Positions 45,871 to 55,719 are shown, numbered from the stretch's first letter. The stretch: 64,000 bases of DNA from an uncultured Marvinbryantia sp. (GCA_937915375.1 CALDMO010000030.1:1-64000), one strand, 5' to 3'. Notes: generated from the letters alone by a model not told the origin. A program made the numbers and translations.

Positions 45871-47064
45871 ATGGCAGAGACGAAAAGAGATTATTATGAG
45901 GTCCTCGGCGTAGACCGTAATGCGGACGATGCGGCCTTAAAAAAAGCATACAGACAGCTGGCAAAGAAATACCATCCGGATATGAATCCGGGCGATGCGG
46001 AAGCGGAGAAAAAATTTAAAGAGGCTTCTGAAGCGTATGCGGTACTTTCTGATGCGGATAAGCGCCGCCAGTATGATCAGTTCGGACACGCAGCCTTTGA
46101 GCAGGGCGGTGGAGGAGCCGGCGGATTCGGAGGCTTCGATTTTAACGGCGCCGATATGGGTGATATCTTCGGTGATATTTTCGGAGATCTGTTTGGCGGC
46201 GGCGCAAGAAGACGCGCAAATAATGGTCCGATGCGCGGTGCGAGCCTGCGCGCGCAGGTACGTATCACCTTCCAGGAAGCGGTATTTGGTTGTGAGAAAG
46301 AATTGGAACTGACATTAAAAGATGAGTGTACGAACTGTCATGGCACTGGTGCGAAGCCGGGCACAAGCCCGGAAACTTGTCCGAAGTGCGGCGGCCGTGG
46401 TCAGGTAGTAATGACACAGCAGTCACTTTTCGGTATGGTGCAGAATGTTACTACCTGTCCGGAATGTCATGGTACCGGAAAGATTATTAAAGAAAAATGT
46501 ACGTCATGTGCAGGAACCGGCTATACTTCCAGCCGCAAAAAGATTAAAGTGACGATACCGGCCGGTATCGATAACGGACAGAGCGTCCGTATCGCCGGAA
46601 AAGGTGAGCCGGGGACGAACGGCGGCCCGAGAGGCGACCTGTTGGTAGAAGTAGTCGTACAGCGTCACCCGATTTTCCAGAGACAGGATATGAATCTTTT
46701 TTCTACTGCGCCGATCACGTTTGCGCAGGCAGCACTCGGCGGTGATGTGAAGATCAGCACGATAGACGGAGATGTGCTTTACAATGTTAAGCCGGGCACA
46801 CAAACGGATACAAAGATCCGTTTAAAGGGCAAGGGCGTGCCGTCTCTGCGTAACAAGTCTGTGCGCGGCGACCAGTATGTAACGCTTGTCGTGCAAGTGC
46901 CGACGAAGCTGAATAATGAGGCGAAAGAGGCTCTGCGGGCATTTGACGCGGCGACTGACCGCTCTCTGGGCGAAGCGGCGGCGGAGACTACAGAGAAAAA
47001 AGAAACAGAGAGTCCGAGAAAAAAAGGCTTTATGGATAAGCTCAAAGAAAAATTTGAGGACTGA
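45871..47064 (+). CDS. dnaJ: Chaperone DnaJ
   Basis: Type I Hsp40, 397 residues. J domain with HPD in [10 protein letters not shown], a Gly/Phe-rich stretch ([19 protein letters not shown]), four CxxCxGxG zinc repeats ([32 protein letters not shown]), and C-terminal substrate domains. Start at 45871 with GTGAGGAAA; the GTG upstream in frame is ignored. Confidence 0.98.
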   Translation: MAETKRDYYEVLGVDRNADDAALKKAYRQLAKKYHPDMNPGDAEAEKKFKEASEAYAVLSDADKRRQYDQFGHAAFEQGGGGAGGFGGFDFNGADMGDIFGDIFGDLFGGGARRRANNGPMRGASLRAQVRITFQEAVFGCEKELELTLKDECTNCHGTGAKPGTSPETCPKCGGRGQVVMTQQSLFGMVQNVTTCPECHGTGKIIKEKCTSCAGTGYTSSRKKIKVTIPAGIDNGQSVRIAGKGEPGTNGGPRGDLLVEVVVQRHPIFQRQDMNLFSTAPITFAQAALGGDVKISTIDGDVLYNVKPGTQTDTKIRLKGKGVPSLRNKSVRGDQYVTLVVQVPTKLNNEAKEALRAFDAATDRSLGEAAAETTEKKETESPRKKGFMDKLKEKFED

Positions 47065-47076
47065 TAAGGAGTATTT

Positions 47077-48030
47077 ATGAAGTGGAAAAAATTTACCTTA
47101 AAAACCTTAACGGAGGCAGAGGATATTGTGATTTCCACACTTGCGGAGGCCGGTGTGGAGGGCGTGGAAATCGAGGACAAAGTGCCGCTGACAGAATCGG
47201 ATAAACAGCAGATGTTCGTGGATATCCTGCCGGACGGACCACAGGATGACGGTATTGCTTACCTGAATTTCTATGTGGAAGAAGGAGAGGATACGACAGA
47301 GCTTTTGGCGCGTGTACGCGAAGAACTTGACAGTCTGCGTGCCTTTATGGAGATTGGAGAGTGCACGATCACGGAAAGCGAGACAGAGGATAAGGACTGG
47401 ATCAATAATTGGAAACAGTATTTCCATCAGTTTTACGTAGATGATATTCTGATCACACCGTCCTGGGAAGAGGTAAAAGCGGAAGATCAGAGTAAGATGA
47501 TCATTCATATCGATCCGGGCACCGCATTTGGTACCGGTATGCATGAGACAACACAGCTCTGTCTGCGTCAGCTGAAAAAATATGTGACAGATCAGACAGA
47601 GATTCTTGATGTCGGTACAGGCAGCGGTATTCTGTCGATCGCGGCTTTAAAACTTGGAGCAAGACATGCGGTCGGCACAGATCTTGATCCGTGTGCGGTT
47701 TCGGCTGTAGCGGAAAATCTGGAAGCAAACGGAATTCCGGCAGAAGCGATGGAGATGATCCTTGGAAATATCATCGATGATAAAGCGGTGCAGGATCAGG
47801 TGGGATATGAAAAATACGATATTGTGGCTGCCAATATTTTGGCGGATGTACTTGTTCCGCTTACGCCTGTGATTTGCGGGCAGCTGAAAAAGGGCGGTAT
47901 TTATATCACATCCGGTATTCTTGACGTAAAGGAAGAAGTTGTTACAGAGGCAGTAAAAAAAGCAGGGCTGGAAGTGCTGGAAGTAACACATCAGGGCGAG
48001 TGGGTTTCTGTGACTGCCAGAAAGAGGTAA
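47077..48030 (+). CDS. prmA: Ribosomal protein L11 methyltransferase
   Basis: SAM-dependent methylation of ribosomal protein L11. N-terminal substrate domain ends in KDWINNWKQYFHQF; then IDPGTAFGTGMHETTQLCL, motif I ILDVGTGSGILSIAA, and the NILADVL catalytic loop. 317 residues. Twelve nt after dnaJ, with ATAAGGAG. The dnaJ-prmA-rsmE order is common in Firmicutes. Confidence 0.97.
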   Translation: MKWKKFTLKTLTEAEDIVISTLAEAGVEGVEIEDKVPLTESDKQQMFVDILPDGPQDDGIAYLNFYVEEGEDTTELLARVREELDSLRAFMEIGECTITESETEDKDWINNWKQYFHQFYVDDILITPSWEEVKAEDQSKMIIHIDPGTAFGTGMHETTQLCLRQLKKYVTDQTEILDVGTGSGILSIAALKLGARHAVGTDLDPCAVSAVAENLEANGIPAEAMEMILGNIIDDKAVQDQVGYEKYDIVAANILADVLVPLTPVICGQLKKGGIYITSGILDVKEEVVTEAVKKAGLEVLEVTHQGEWVSVTARKR

Positions 48031-48033
48031 TTT

Positions 48034-48780
48034 ATGTACCATTTCTTTGTTTCGCCGCAGCAGATCGGTGAGAAGGAGATACGCATTGAAGGTGCGGATG
48101 TAAATCACATCCGCAATGTCCTTCGGATGCCGACGGGAGAGCAGATCACCGTCAGCGCCGGCGAGGAGAAAAAAGAATATCGCTGCGAAATTACGCAGCT
48201 GGAAGAAACATATGTACTTGCGAGGATTATGTGGGTGGAGGAGTCTAATACAGAACTTCCATCCAAAATCTGTTTATTGCAGGGGCTTCCCAAGGGCGAC
48301 AAGATGGAACTGATTATTCAGAAATGTGTGGAACTTGGGGTGACAGAGATTATTCCGGTACAGACCAGACGCGCAGTGGTGAAATTGGATAAAAAAAAGG
48401 AAGAGGCAAAACTCCGTCGCTGGAATGCAATCGCGGAGAGTGCGGCCAAGCAGTCAAAGCGCACGATCATCCCGCGGGTGGGAGAGGTTCTTTCTATGAA
48501 AGAGGCGCTTGCTTACGCGTCTGGGTTTGATAAAAAGCTGATACCATATGAGCTGGCGGAGGGAATGGAAACGACAAGGGAAATCTTTGCCGGGATTCGA
48601 CCAGGTCAGTCTGTGGCTGTCTTTATCGGTCCGGAGGGGGGCTTTGAGGAGCAGGAGATCGCGCTTGCAAAAGAGAACGATTTTTTTCCGATTACGCTTG
48701 GAAAACGAATTCTGCGTACGGAGACGGCCGGAATGGCGGTGCTTTCCGTTCTGATGTTTCAGTTGGAAGATGCACAGTAA
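48034..48780 (+). CDS. rsmE: 16S rRNA (uracil1498-N3)-methyltransferase
   Basis: SPOUT methyltransferase of 248 residues. PUA-like N-terminus (NHIRNVLRMPTGEQITVS), then the trefoil-knot blocks IIQKCVELGVTEIIPVQTRR, ESAAKQSKR, VFIGPEGGFEEQEI and LGKRILRTETAGM. Starts 3 nt after prmA, likely coupled. Confidence 0.96.
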   Translation: MYHFFVSPQQIGEKEIRIEGADVNHIRNVLRMPTGEQITVSAGEEKKEYRCEITQLEETYVLARIMWVEESNTELPSKICLLQGLPKGDKMELIIQKCVELGVTEIIPVQTRRAVVKLDKKKEEAKLRRWNAIAESAAKQSKRTIIPRVGEVLSMKEALAYASGFDKKLIPYELAEGMETTREIFAGIRPGQSVAVFIGPEGGFEEQEIALAKENDFFPITLGKRILRTETAGMAVLSVLMFQLEDAQ

Positions 48781-48792
48781 ATAGTTGCATTT

Positions 48793-48821
48793 TTGACAGT
48801 ATTCCTGTAAAATAATACAGT
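48793..48821 (+). promoter_or_regulatory. Possible promoter of the cysteine desulfurase gene
   Basis: TTGACA (48793-48798), 17-bp spacer, TACAGT (48816-48821). The -35 is perfect, the -10 fair. The -10 overlaps the 5-prime arm of the hairpin at 48814-48851. Confidence 0.4.
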
Positions 48822-48851
48822 CCAGTCATTTTGTTATGGCTGGGCTGTATT
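48814..48851 (+). other. Hairpin between rsmE and the cysteine desulfurase gene
   Basis: AATACAGTCCAG (48814-48825) pairs with CTGGGCTGTATT (48840-48851) with one U-G wobble and a 14-nt loop; only TTTG-like sequence follows. It could be a weak terminator for the heat-shock read-through transcript or a leader element or operator for the next gene. Confidence 0.5.
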
Positions 48852-48877
48852 TGTAAGAGGAACGCGAGGAGCTTTAC

Positions 48878-50068
48878 ATGGAAGCATATTTGGATAATTC
48901 CGCGACGACCAGATGTCTGGAATCTGTGCGGGATATTGTAGTAAAAACAATGATGGAAGATTTCGGCAATCCCTCTTCCCGTCATTTAAAAGGGGTAGAG
49001 GCGGAGCGGTATCTGCGTGAAGCGCGTGAGATCATTGCCGGTACCTTAAAGGTAAACGAGAAGGAAATTTATTTTACTTCCGGCGGCACGGAGGCAAACA
49101 ACTGGGCGCTGATCGGCGCGGCGTTGGCAAACCGGCGCAGCGGCAATCATTTGATCACAACGGCGGTTGAGCATGCTGCGGTATTGCAGCCGATGGCATT
49201 TCTGCAGGAAATGGGATTTCAGGTGACTTACTTACCGGTAGATGAGACCGGAGCGGTATGTCTTTCCGATCTTCAGAAAGCGATCACGCCGGAAACAATC
49301 CTTGTTTCGATGATGTATGTCAACAATGAACTCGGTACCGTAGAGCCAATTGAAGAGGCAGCGAAAGTGATCAAAGAGCGTAACCCGAAGACATTGTTTC
49401 ATGTTGACGCAATCCAGGCATACGGAAAATATCATATTTATCCGAAAAAACTTGGCATTGATATGCTCTCCGTCAGCGCGCATAAAATTCATGGCCCGAA
49501 GGGTGCGGGATTTTTATATTGTAATGAAAAAGTAAAGATCAAACCGCTGATTTTAGGAGGAGGTCAGCAAAAAGGAATGCGTTCCGGGACAGATAATGTG
49601 CCGGGGGCAGCAGGACTTGGCATGGCGGCAAAGGAAGTTTACGCGTCTTTTGATGAAACGCATCGCCATTTCTTGGAGTTAAAAACGCGGTTTTTAGAAG
49701 GCTTGCGAGAGATTCCGGATGCAGTTGTGCAGGGACAGACGGGAAAGGCGCTCGTACAGGGCGCAGAGACGGCAGCGCAGGCAGGCGCGCCGCATATTGT
49801 CAGTGTCAGTTTTCGTGGCGTACGAAGCGAGGTATTGCTGCACGCTTTGGAGGAACGGGGCGTTTATATTTCGTCCGGTTCGGCCTGCTCATCAAACAAA
49901 AAGCTGCCGGTCAGTTCTGTGCTAAAAGAGATTGGTATCGAAAAGGAGCTGCTGGAGTCAACAGTGCGGTTTAGTTTCTGCGCTTTTACGACAGAGGAAG
50001 AGATTGACTACGCACTGGAACAGTTACAGAGTATAGTACCGATGCTGCGCAGGTATATGCGCCGTTAG
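48878..50068 (+). CDS. Cysteine desulfurase (NifS/IscS-like)
   Basis: PLP enzyme that takes sulfur from cysteine as a persulfide. AYLDNSATTRCLESV start, HVDAIQAYGK, PLP lysine in SVSAHKIHGPKGAGFLY, and the loop cysteine in SSGSACSSNKKLPVS. 396 residues. Directly followed by thiI (14 nt), matching the B. subtilis NifZ-ThiI pair in which the desulfurase feeds ThiI, so a dedicated tRNA thiolation role is likely. Confidence 0.95.
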   Translation: MEAYLDNSATTRCLESVRDIVVKTMMEDFGNPSSRHLKGVEAERYLREAREIIAGTLKVNEKEIYFTSGGTEANNWALIGAALANRRSGNHLITTAVEHAAVLQPMAFLQEMGFQVTYLPVDETGAVCLSDLQKAITPETILVSMMYVNNELGTVEPIEEAAKVIKERNPKTLFHVDAIQAYGKYHIYPKKLGIDMLSVSAHKIHGPKGAGFLYCNEKVKIKPLILGGGQQKGMRSGTDNVPGAAGLGMAAKEVYASFDETHRHFLELKTRFLEGLREIPDAVVQGQTGKALVQGAETAAQAGAPHIVSVSFRGVRSEVLLHALEERGVYISSGSACSSNKKLPVSSVLKEIGIEKELLESTVRFSFCAFTTEEEIDYALEQLQSIVPMLRRYMRR

Positions 50069-50082
50069 GTTGGAGGAAAAAG

Positions 50083-51264
50083 ATGGAATTTAAGACGTTT
50101 TTGATAAAATACGGAGAGATAGGCATTAAGGGAAAAAATCGTTATCTCTTTGAAGAAGCACTGGTAAAGCAGATTCGTCACGCGCTGAAAAAGGCGGATG
50201 GTGAGTTTGAGGTTCGCAGAGAGCAGGGACGTATTTACGTGGACTGTCTTTCGGCATACGATTTTGACGAGACGGTAGAGGCGCTGCAGAGGGTGTTCGG
50301 TATCGTTGGTATTTGTCCGGTTGTTGTTTTGGAGGATAATGGGTTTGACGATTTGGCAGAGCAGGCGGTCGCTTACTTAAAAGCGGCTTATCCGAGCGTG
50401 GATATGACCTTTAAGGTAGATGCCAGACGCGCGCGTAAAAATTATCCGCGCAGTTCGATGGAGATCAACTGTGATCTGGGAGAAAAGATTCTTGATGCGT
50501 TTCCGAACATGCGGGTGGATGTGCATCAGCCGCAGATTTTGCTTCATGTGGAGATCCGAGAGAAGATTTATATTTATTCGCGCATCATTCCAGGGGCGGG
50601 CGGTATGCCGGTCGGCACGAATGGTAAGGCGATGCTGCTGCTCTCCGGTGGAATTGACAGTCCGGTGGCCGGCTATATGATTGCGAAACGCGGTGTGAAA
50701 TTAGATGCCGTGTATTTCCATGCGCCGCCTTATACCAGTGAGCGCGCGAAGCAGAAGGTTGTTGATCTGGCAAAGATCGTGGCGCGTTATTCCGGACCGA
50801 TCAATCTGCATGTGGTGAACTTTACAGATATTCAGCTCTATATTTATGACCAGTGTCCGCATGATGAGCTTACGATTATTATGCGGCGTTATATGATGCG
50901 CATTGCGGAGCATTTTGCGAAGGAGACAGGCAGTTTGGGGCTGATCACCGGTGAGAGTATCGGACAGGTGGCCAGTCAGACCATGCACAGCCTGGCGGCA
51001 ACAAATGAGGTCTGTACAATGCCGGTATATCGGCCGTTGATCGGATTTGATAAACAGGAAATTGTGGATGTGTCTTTAAAGATTGACGCGTATGAGACAT
51101 CCATTCTGCCGTTTGAGGACTGCTGTACAATTTTTGTGGCAAAGCATCCGGTGACGAAACCGAATATTAATGTAATCCGCCGGTCGGAGACAAAGCTGGA
51201 AGAAAAAATTGAAGAACTGATGAAGACGGCAATAGAGACGACAGAGACGATCTGGGTAGAATAA
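50083..51264 (+). CDS. thiI: tRNA 4-thiouridine synthase ThiI
   Basis: Adds sulfur to U8 of tRNA. NFLD/THUMP start (LIKYGEIGIKGKNRYLFEE), PP-loop MLLLSGGIDSPVAGYM, and GESIGQVASQTMHSL. At 393 residues it lacks the rhodanese domain of E. coli ThiI, as in most Firmicutes, and must take sulfur from the neighbouring desulfurase. Confidence 0.97.
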   Translation: MEFKTFLIKYGEIGIKGKNRYLFEEALVKQIRHALKKADGEFEVRREQGRIYVDCLSAYDFDETVEALQRVFGIVGICPVVVLEDNGFDDLAEQAVAYLKAAYPSVDMTFKVDARRARKNYPRSSMEINCDLGEKILDAFPNMRVDVHQPQILLHVEIREKIYIYSRIIPGAGGMPVGTNGKAMLLLSGGIDSPVAGYMIAKRGVKLDAVYFHAPPYTSERAKQKVVDLAKIVARYSGPINLHVVNFTDIQLYIYDQCPHDELTIIMRRYMMRIAEHFAKETGSLGLITGESIGQVASQTMHSLAATNEVCTMPVYRPLIGFDKQEIVDVSLKIDAYETSILPFEDCCTIFVAKHPVTKPNINVIRRSETKLEEKIEELMKTAIETTETIWVE

Positions 51265-51285
51265 AAGTGTAATCTTCGCAGAGCG

Positions 51286-51323
51286 TTTTATGATACAGGA
51301 ACTTTTATTCCTGTATCATAAAA
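51286..51323 (+). terminator. Terminator after thiI
   Basis: A 16-bp stem, TTTTATGATACAGGAA with TTCCTGTATCATAAAA, loop of six bases. The stem ends in A/T on both sides, so it can work in either direction. Confidence 0.8.
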
Positions 51324-51324
51324 A

Positions 51325-51347
51325 AAGAATGCGCAGAGCGCATTCTT
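51325..51347 (-). terminator. Terminator of the HPr-like gene
   Basis: AAGAATGCGC-AGA-GCGCATTCTT, perfect 10-bp arms. Read on the minus strand it is followed by a run of T, so it ends the HPr-like gene 13 nt after its stop. It sits back-to-back with the thiI terminator. Confidence 0.85.
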
Positions 51348-51359
51348 TACTGTCTCGGT

Positions 51360-51590
51360 TTAGATGAGATACGGTTTTAAAACATCAAGAACTTCTTCGA
51401 GATTCTCCTCAGCATGGATGTTCAGTTCGATGGATTTCGATAAGTCCAAACTGAAAATTCCCATGATAGATTTTGCGTCAATGACATATCTGCCGGAGAC
51501 AAGATCAAAATCATAATCAAATTTTGTAATATCATTAACGAAAGATTTTACCTTATCAATAGAGTTTAATGAAATCTGAACTGTTTTCAT
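51360..51590 (-). CDS. HPr-like protein without the catalytic histidine
   Basis: 76 residues with the HPr fold pattern. The Ser46 region is clear (DAKSIMGIFSLDLSKSIELNI, with KSIMG as in B. subtilis HPr), but the active-site loop that should read GLHARPA is replaced by NSIDKVK and shortened, so PTS phosphotransfer at His15 is not possible. It may act like Crh in catabolite control through the Ser site, or have another role. AGGAGG lies 8 nt before the ATG. Single gene, own terminator, divergent from mtaB. Confidence 0.85.
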   Translation of the reverse strand: MKTVQISLNSIDKVKSFVNDITKFDYDFDLVSGRYVIDAKSIMGIFSLDLSKSIELNIHAEENLEEVLDVLKPYLI

Positions 51591-51672
51591 TATGAAAACC
51601 TCCTCTCATATATTGCGCCGATTATCCCAACCGGCTAAATTAATCTTACAGTTCGGAAAGGAAAAAGTCAAG

Positions 51673-52947
51673 ATGAAAAAGAAAAAAGTGGCATTTCACA
51701 ATCTGGGCTGCAAGGTCAACTCGTATGAGTTGGACGCAATGCAGCAGAAACTGGAGGAATGCGGTTACGAGACCGTGCCGTTTGACGAATGTGCGGATGT
51801 TTATATTATCAATACATGTACTGTAACGAATATTGCGGATCGCAAGTCGCGTCAGATGCTGCACCGTGCAAAGAAAAAGAATCCACAGGCGGTCGTGGTT
51901 GCTGCGGGATGCTATGCGCAGGCGGCGGGTGAGGAGCTGACTTTGGATGAGGCGGTTGATATCGTTGTGGGAAACAATTGTAAAAAGGATATCGCTGAGA
52001 TACTGCGGCAGTATGAACAGGAGCATGAGGGCTGTCATCTGATTGATATCAATCACACAACGGAGTATGAAACGCTCTCCATTGCCAGAACGAGTGAGCA
52101 TACCAGAGCGTATATTAAAGTGCAGGACGGATGCAATCAATTCTGCAGCTACTGTTATATTCCTTATGCCAGAGGACGCGTGCGCAGCAGAGAAATCTCT
52201 GATGTGCTGCAGGAAGTGCGGACGCTTGCAAACGCGGGGTATCAGGAGGTGGTACTGACCGGCATTCATCTGAGCTCTTACGGAACGGATAAAAAGGACG
52301 GCGCGGGGCTTTTGGAGCTGATCAGGGCGGTTCATGAAATCGAAGGGATACGTCGGATACGGCTTGGTTCTTTGGAACCGCGTATTGTTACGGAAGAATT
52401 TGCACGGGAGATTTCTCAGATGGAGAAAATTTGTCCGCATTTTCATCTTTCTCTGCAGAGCGGCTGCAATGCTACACTGCGGCGTATGAATCGCCGGTAT
52501 TCAGCAGAAGAATTTTATGAAAAATGCGAGCTGCTGCGAAAGGTGTTTGTTCATCCGGCGCTGACAACGGATGTAATTGTTGGTTTTCCGCAGGAGAGTG
52601 AGGAAGAATTTGCTGAGACGAAAGCTTTTTTAGAGAAGGTATGCTTTTATGAAACGCATATTTTCAAATATTCCCGTCGGAAGGGTACGCGCGCGGCGGA
52701 GATGGATGGACAGATTTCGGAAGAAATAAAAACGGAGCGCAGCAAGGTACTGCAGGAATTAAACAAGCGCAATAAGAAAGCATATGAGGACAGTTTTAAA
52801 GGGAAAACGGCGGAAGTGCTGTTTGAGGAAAAAACAGTCATTGACGGCAGAGAATATTATACCGGACATACCAGAGAATATCTGACTGTGACGCGCCCGG
52901 CAGATGGATGTGATTTGTCCAACAAAATTTGTGATTGTATTTTATAA
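51673..52947 (+). CDS. mtaB: tRNA t6A37 methylthiotransferase MtaB
   Basis: Radical SAM enzyme that adds a methylthio group to t6A37 of tRNA. N-terminal UPF0004 domain with cluster Cys in NLGCKVNSYE, INTCTVTNIAD and AAGCYAQ; radical SAM motif CNQFCSYCYIPYARGRVRSR; final TRAM-like domain (TAEVLFEE..GHTREYLTV). 424 residues. The ATG at 51673 gives the usual family N-terminus; the frame is open further up to 51592. Confidence 0.95.
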   Translation: MKKKKVAFHNLGCKVNSYELDAMQQKLEECGYETVPFDECADVYIINTCTVTNIADRKSRQMLHRAKKKNPQAVVVAAGCYAQAAGEELTLDEAVDIVVGNNCKKDIAEILRQYEQEHEGCHLIDINHTTEYETLSIARTSEHTRAYIKVQDGCNQFCSYCYIPYARGRVRSREISDVLQEVRTLANAGYQEVVLTGIHLSSYGTDKKDGAGLLELIRAVHEIEGIRRIRLGSLEPRIVTEEFAREISQMEKICPHFHLSLQSGCNATLRRMNRRYSAEEFYEKCELLRKVFVHPALTTDVIVGFPQESEEEFAETKAFLEKVCFYETHIFKYSRRKGTRAAEMDGQISEEIKTERSKVLQELNKRNKKAYEDSFKGKTAEVLFEEKTVIDGREYYTGHTREYLTVTRPADGCDLSNKICDCIL

Positions 52948-53000
52948 GACTCTGATGTAAAATAAAATACAAATGGAAATGAGTAAGGACGTGAGGAAGA

Positions 53001-53258
53001 ATGGATAGACTGAGTAATACACAATATTTTCGAATGAATCTGGATACGGAAGTAGGTGTAAAGGAGATTTTGGATTCTGTATACAATGCGATGATGGAGA
53101 AGGGGTACAATCCGGTTAATCAGATCGTTGGGTATATTATGTCTGGAGATCCCACCTACATTACCAGTCATAAAAATGCGCGCAGTATGATCATGAAGGT
53201 GGAGCGCGACGAACTGGTAGAAGAACTTTTAAAAGAATATATAAAGAATCGCTCATGA
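53001..53258 (+). CDS. IreB family regulatory phosphoprotein
   Basis: 85-residue UPF0297/IreB protein: [12 protein letters not shown] at the start, [26 protein letters not shown] in the centre. In Enterococcus, IreB is phosphorylated by the Ser/Thr kinase IreK and affects cephalosporin resistance. GTGAGGAAG precedes the ATG. It overlaps ruvX by 4 nt and starts the conserved block through to the U32 gene. Confidence 0.95.
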   Translation: MDRLSNTQYFRMNLDTEVGVKEILDSVYNAMMEKGYNPVNQIVGYIMSGDPTYITSHKNARSMIMKVERDELVEELLKEYIKNRS

Positions 53259-53731
53259 TGGAAAATACAAGGATTTTAGGACTTGATTTCGGCTCCAAGA
53301 CGGTGGGGGTGGCTGTCAGCGACGGCCTTGGCATCACGGCACAGGGGCTGGAGATCATTCGCAGGACATCAGAAAATAAGCTTCGTCAGACATGTGCACG
53401 GATCGAAGCATTGATTGAAGAATACAAAGTAGGGACGATAGTGCTGGGGTTCCCGAAAAACATGAATAATACGGTTGGCGAGCGTGCTGAAAAATCGCTG
53501 GCGTTCAAGGAGATGCTGGAGCGCCGCACGGGGCTCCCTGTTGTGATGTGGGATGAACGGCTGACAACAGTAGAGGCCAACCGTACGCTGATAGAAGGCA
53601 AGGTACGCCGAGAAGAGAGGAAAGAGTACGTGGATAAACTGGCCGCTGTATATATTTTGCAGGGGTATCTTGATTATCTTTCCATGAAAAAGGCTACACT
53701 GAAACAGAATGAAGAAACAGAATCAAAGTAA
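53255..53731 (+). CDS. ruvX: RuvX/YqgF family Holliday junction resolvase-like nuclease
   Basis: RNase H-fold protein of 158 residues: [37 protein letters not shown] and [11 protein letters not shown] with the acidic metal ligands. In E. coli YqgF acts in pre-16S rRNA maturation. ATGA-type overlap with ireB means coupled translation. Confidence 0.94.
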   Translation: MMENTRILGLDFGSKTVGVAVSDGLGITAQGLEIIRRTSENKLRQTCARIEALIEEYKVGTIVLGFPKNMNNTVGERAEKSLAFKEMLERRTGLPVVMWDERLTTVEANRTLIEGKVRREERKEYVDKLAAVYILQGYLDYLSMKKATLKQNEETESK

Positions 53732-53749
53732 TCTGGAGAACATCAGGAT

Positions 53750-54010
53750 ATGGAAAAAATTACGTTTACATTTGCAGATTCTGAGGAATCTGTAGAATTT
53801 TTTGTGTTGGAACAAACGAGAATAGGCGGTATGAATTATCTGCTTGTGACCGATTCTGAGGAGGACGACGGAGAGGCGTTGATTCTCAAAGATCTGTCTA
53901 AGGACGGCGAGCAGGAAGCATTATATGAGATAGTAGAAGATGACGATGAGTTAGAGGCCATATCAAAAATCTTCAGTCAGATGCTGGAAGATATTGATTT
54001 GACATTCTAA
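53750..54010 (+). CDS. DUF1292 (YrzB-like) protein
   Basis: Acidic 86-residue protein of the DUF1292 family, ITFTFADSEESVEFFVLEQT..YLLVTDSEEDD..ALILKD, regularly coded after ireB and ruvX. Function unknown. Starts 18 nt after ruvX. Confidence 0.88.
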   Translation: MEKITFTFADSEESVEFFVLEQTRIGGMNYLLVTDSEEDDGEALILKDLSKDGEQEALYEIVEDDDELEAISKIFSQMLEDIDLTF

Positions 54011-54027
54011 ACAGAAAGGAGATTTTT

Positions 54028-55692
54028 TTGAAAAACATTAACAATTCAAAATTGAAGATCATTCCGTTGGGCGGACTGGAACAGATCGGAATGAACATTA
54101 CTGCTTTCGAATTCGAAGACAGTATTATTGTCGTTGACTGCGGTCTGTCTTTTCCGGAGGACGACATGCTGGGGATTGACCTGGTTATTCCGGATATTAC
54201 GTATTTAAAAGAGAATATTGAAAAAGTAAAAGGATTTGTGATTACACACGGACATGAGGATCATATTGGAGCGCTGCCGTATGTGATGAAAGAAATCAAT
54301 GTGCCGATTTATGCGACAAAGCTGACAATTGGTATCATTGAAAATAAATTTAAAGAGCACAATCTGTTAAAGACGACAAAACGGAAGGTAGTAAAACACG
54401 GTCAGTCGATTAATCTGGGATCTTTTAGAATTGAATTTATCAAGACGAATCACAGTATCGCGGATGCTTCCGCATTGGCAATTTATTCACCGGCCGGTAT
54501 AGTAGTGCATACCGGCGATTTTAAGGTGGATTATACGCCGGTGTTCGGTGACGCCATAGATCTGCAGCGTTTTGCGGAGATTGGCAAAAAGGGCGTGTTG
54601 GCTTTGATGTGTGACAGTACGAACGCGGAGCGTCCGGGCTTTACGATGTCGGAGCGTACGGTCGGCAAGACGTTTGACAATATTTTCGCGGAGCATCGTA
54701 ACACACGCATTATCATTGCTACTTTTGCGTCAAACGTGGATCGTGTACAGCAGATTATTAATTCTGCATATAAATATGGAAGAAAAGTAGTGGTCGAAGG
54801 CAGAAGTATGGTAAATATTATTTCTACGGCCTCCGAGCTGGGATATCTGAATATCCCGGATTACACGCTGATTGACATAGAACAGATGAAAAATTATCCA
54901 GACGAGCAGATGGTACTGATCACGACGGGAAGTCAGGGTGAGTCTATGGCGGCGCTGTCCCGTATGGCTTACGACATGCACCGTAAAGTATCCATTAAGC
55001 CTGGAGATACGGTTATTTTCAGTTCTAATCCGATTCCGGGCAATGAGAAAGCTGTATCAAGGGTCATCAATGAGCTGACGGAAAAAGGCGCGGATGTTAT
55101 TTTTCAGGATGCGCATGTATCCGGTCATGCCTGCCAGGAGGAAATCAAATTGATTTATTCGCTGGTACATCCGAAGTATGCGATCCCGGTGCATGGAGAA
55201 TATCGTCATTTGAAGGCGCAGGCGCAGCTTGCCCAGAACCTTGGTATCCCGAAGGAAAATGTCTTTATTCTGCACTGTGGAGATGTGCTGGAGATGGATG
55301 AAAAGCAGGCGAAAGTGAGCGGGCAGATACAGACAGGCGCAATTCTTGTGGATGGACTTGGTGTCGGGGATGTAGGAAACATCGTTTTGCGTGACCGTCA
55401 GCATCTGGCGGAGGATGGCATTGTGATTGTTGTATTGACTTTGGAACGTTACAGTAATCAGTTGCTGGCAGGACCGGATATTGTTTCCAGAGGTTTTGTC
55501 TATGTGAGAGAGTCAGAGGATCTGATGGAAGCGGCCCGCAAAGTTATTGAGGAATCGCTGGAATACTGCTCCGAAAAACATATCACGGATTGGGGCAAAA
55601 TAAAAAATACGATTCGCGATGACTTGAATAATTTTATCTGGAAGCGGACAAAACGAAATCCGATGATCCTTCCGATTATCATGGAGGTATAG
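54028..55692 (+). CDS. Ribonuclease J
   Basis: Metallo-beta-lactamase/beta-CASP RNase with endo- and 5-prime exonuclease activity in mRNA decay. Metal motif THGHEDHIGALPY, DCGLSFPEDDMLGID, beta-CASP blocks (VVEGRSMVNI, TTGSQGESMAALSRMA, SGHACQEEIKLI, HGEYRHL) and a C-terminal domain. 554 residues. Start is TTG at 54028 with AAAGGAG and a 5-nt spacer; no nearby ATG fits. Whether it is J1 or J2 cannot be told. Confidence 0.95.
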   Translation: MKNINNSKLKIIPLGGLEQIGMNITAFEFEDSIIVVDCGLSFPEDDMLGIDLVIPDITYLKENIEKVKGFVITHGHEDHIGALPYVMKEINVPIYATKLTIGIIENKFKEHNLLKTTKRKVVKHGQSINLGSFRIEFIKTNHSIADASALAIYSPAGIVVHTGDFKVDYTPVFGDAIDLQRFAEIGKKGVLALMCDSTNAERPGFTMSERTVGKTFDNIFAEHRNTRIIIATFASNVDRVQQIINSAYKYGRKVVVEGRSMVNIISTASELGYLNIPDYTLIDIEQMKNYPDEQMVLITTGSQGESMAALSRMAYDMHRKVSIKPGDTVIFSSNPIPGNEKAVSRVINELTEKGADVIFQDAHVSGHACQEEIKLIYSLVHPKYAIPVHGEYRHLKAQAQLAQNLGIPKENVFILHCGDVLEMDEKQAKVSGQIQTGAILVDGLGVGDVGNIVLRDRQHLAEDGIVIVVLTLERYSNQLLAGPDIVSRGFVYVRESEDLMEAARKVIEESLEYCSEKHITDWGKIKNTIRDDLNNFIWKRTKRNPMILPIIMEV

Positions 55693-55719
55693 TCTGTAAA
55701 GACACAGGGAGAAGTTTTC

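Noticed and set aside
51646..52446. Minus-strand open frame of 266 codons within mtaB
   Set aside because: Antisense to conserved radical SAM motifs, without a recognisable protein pattern.
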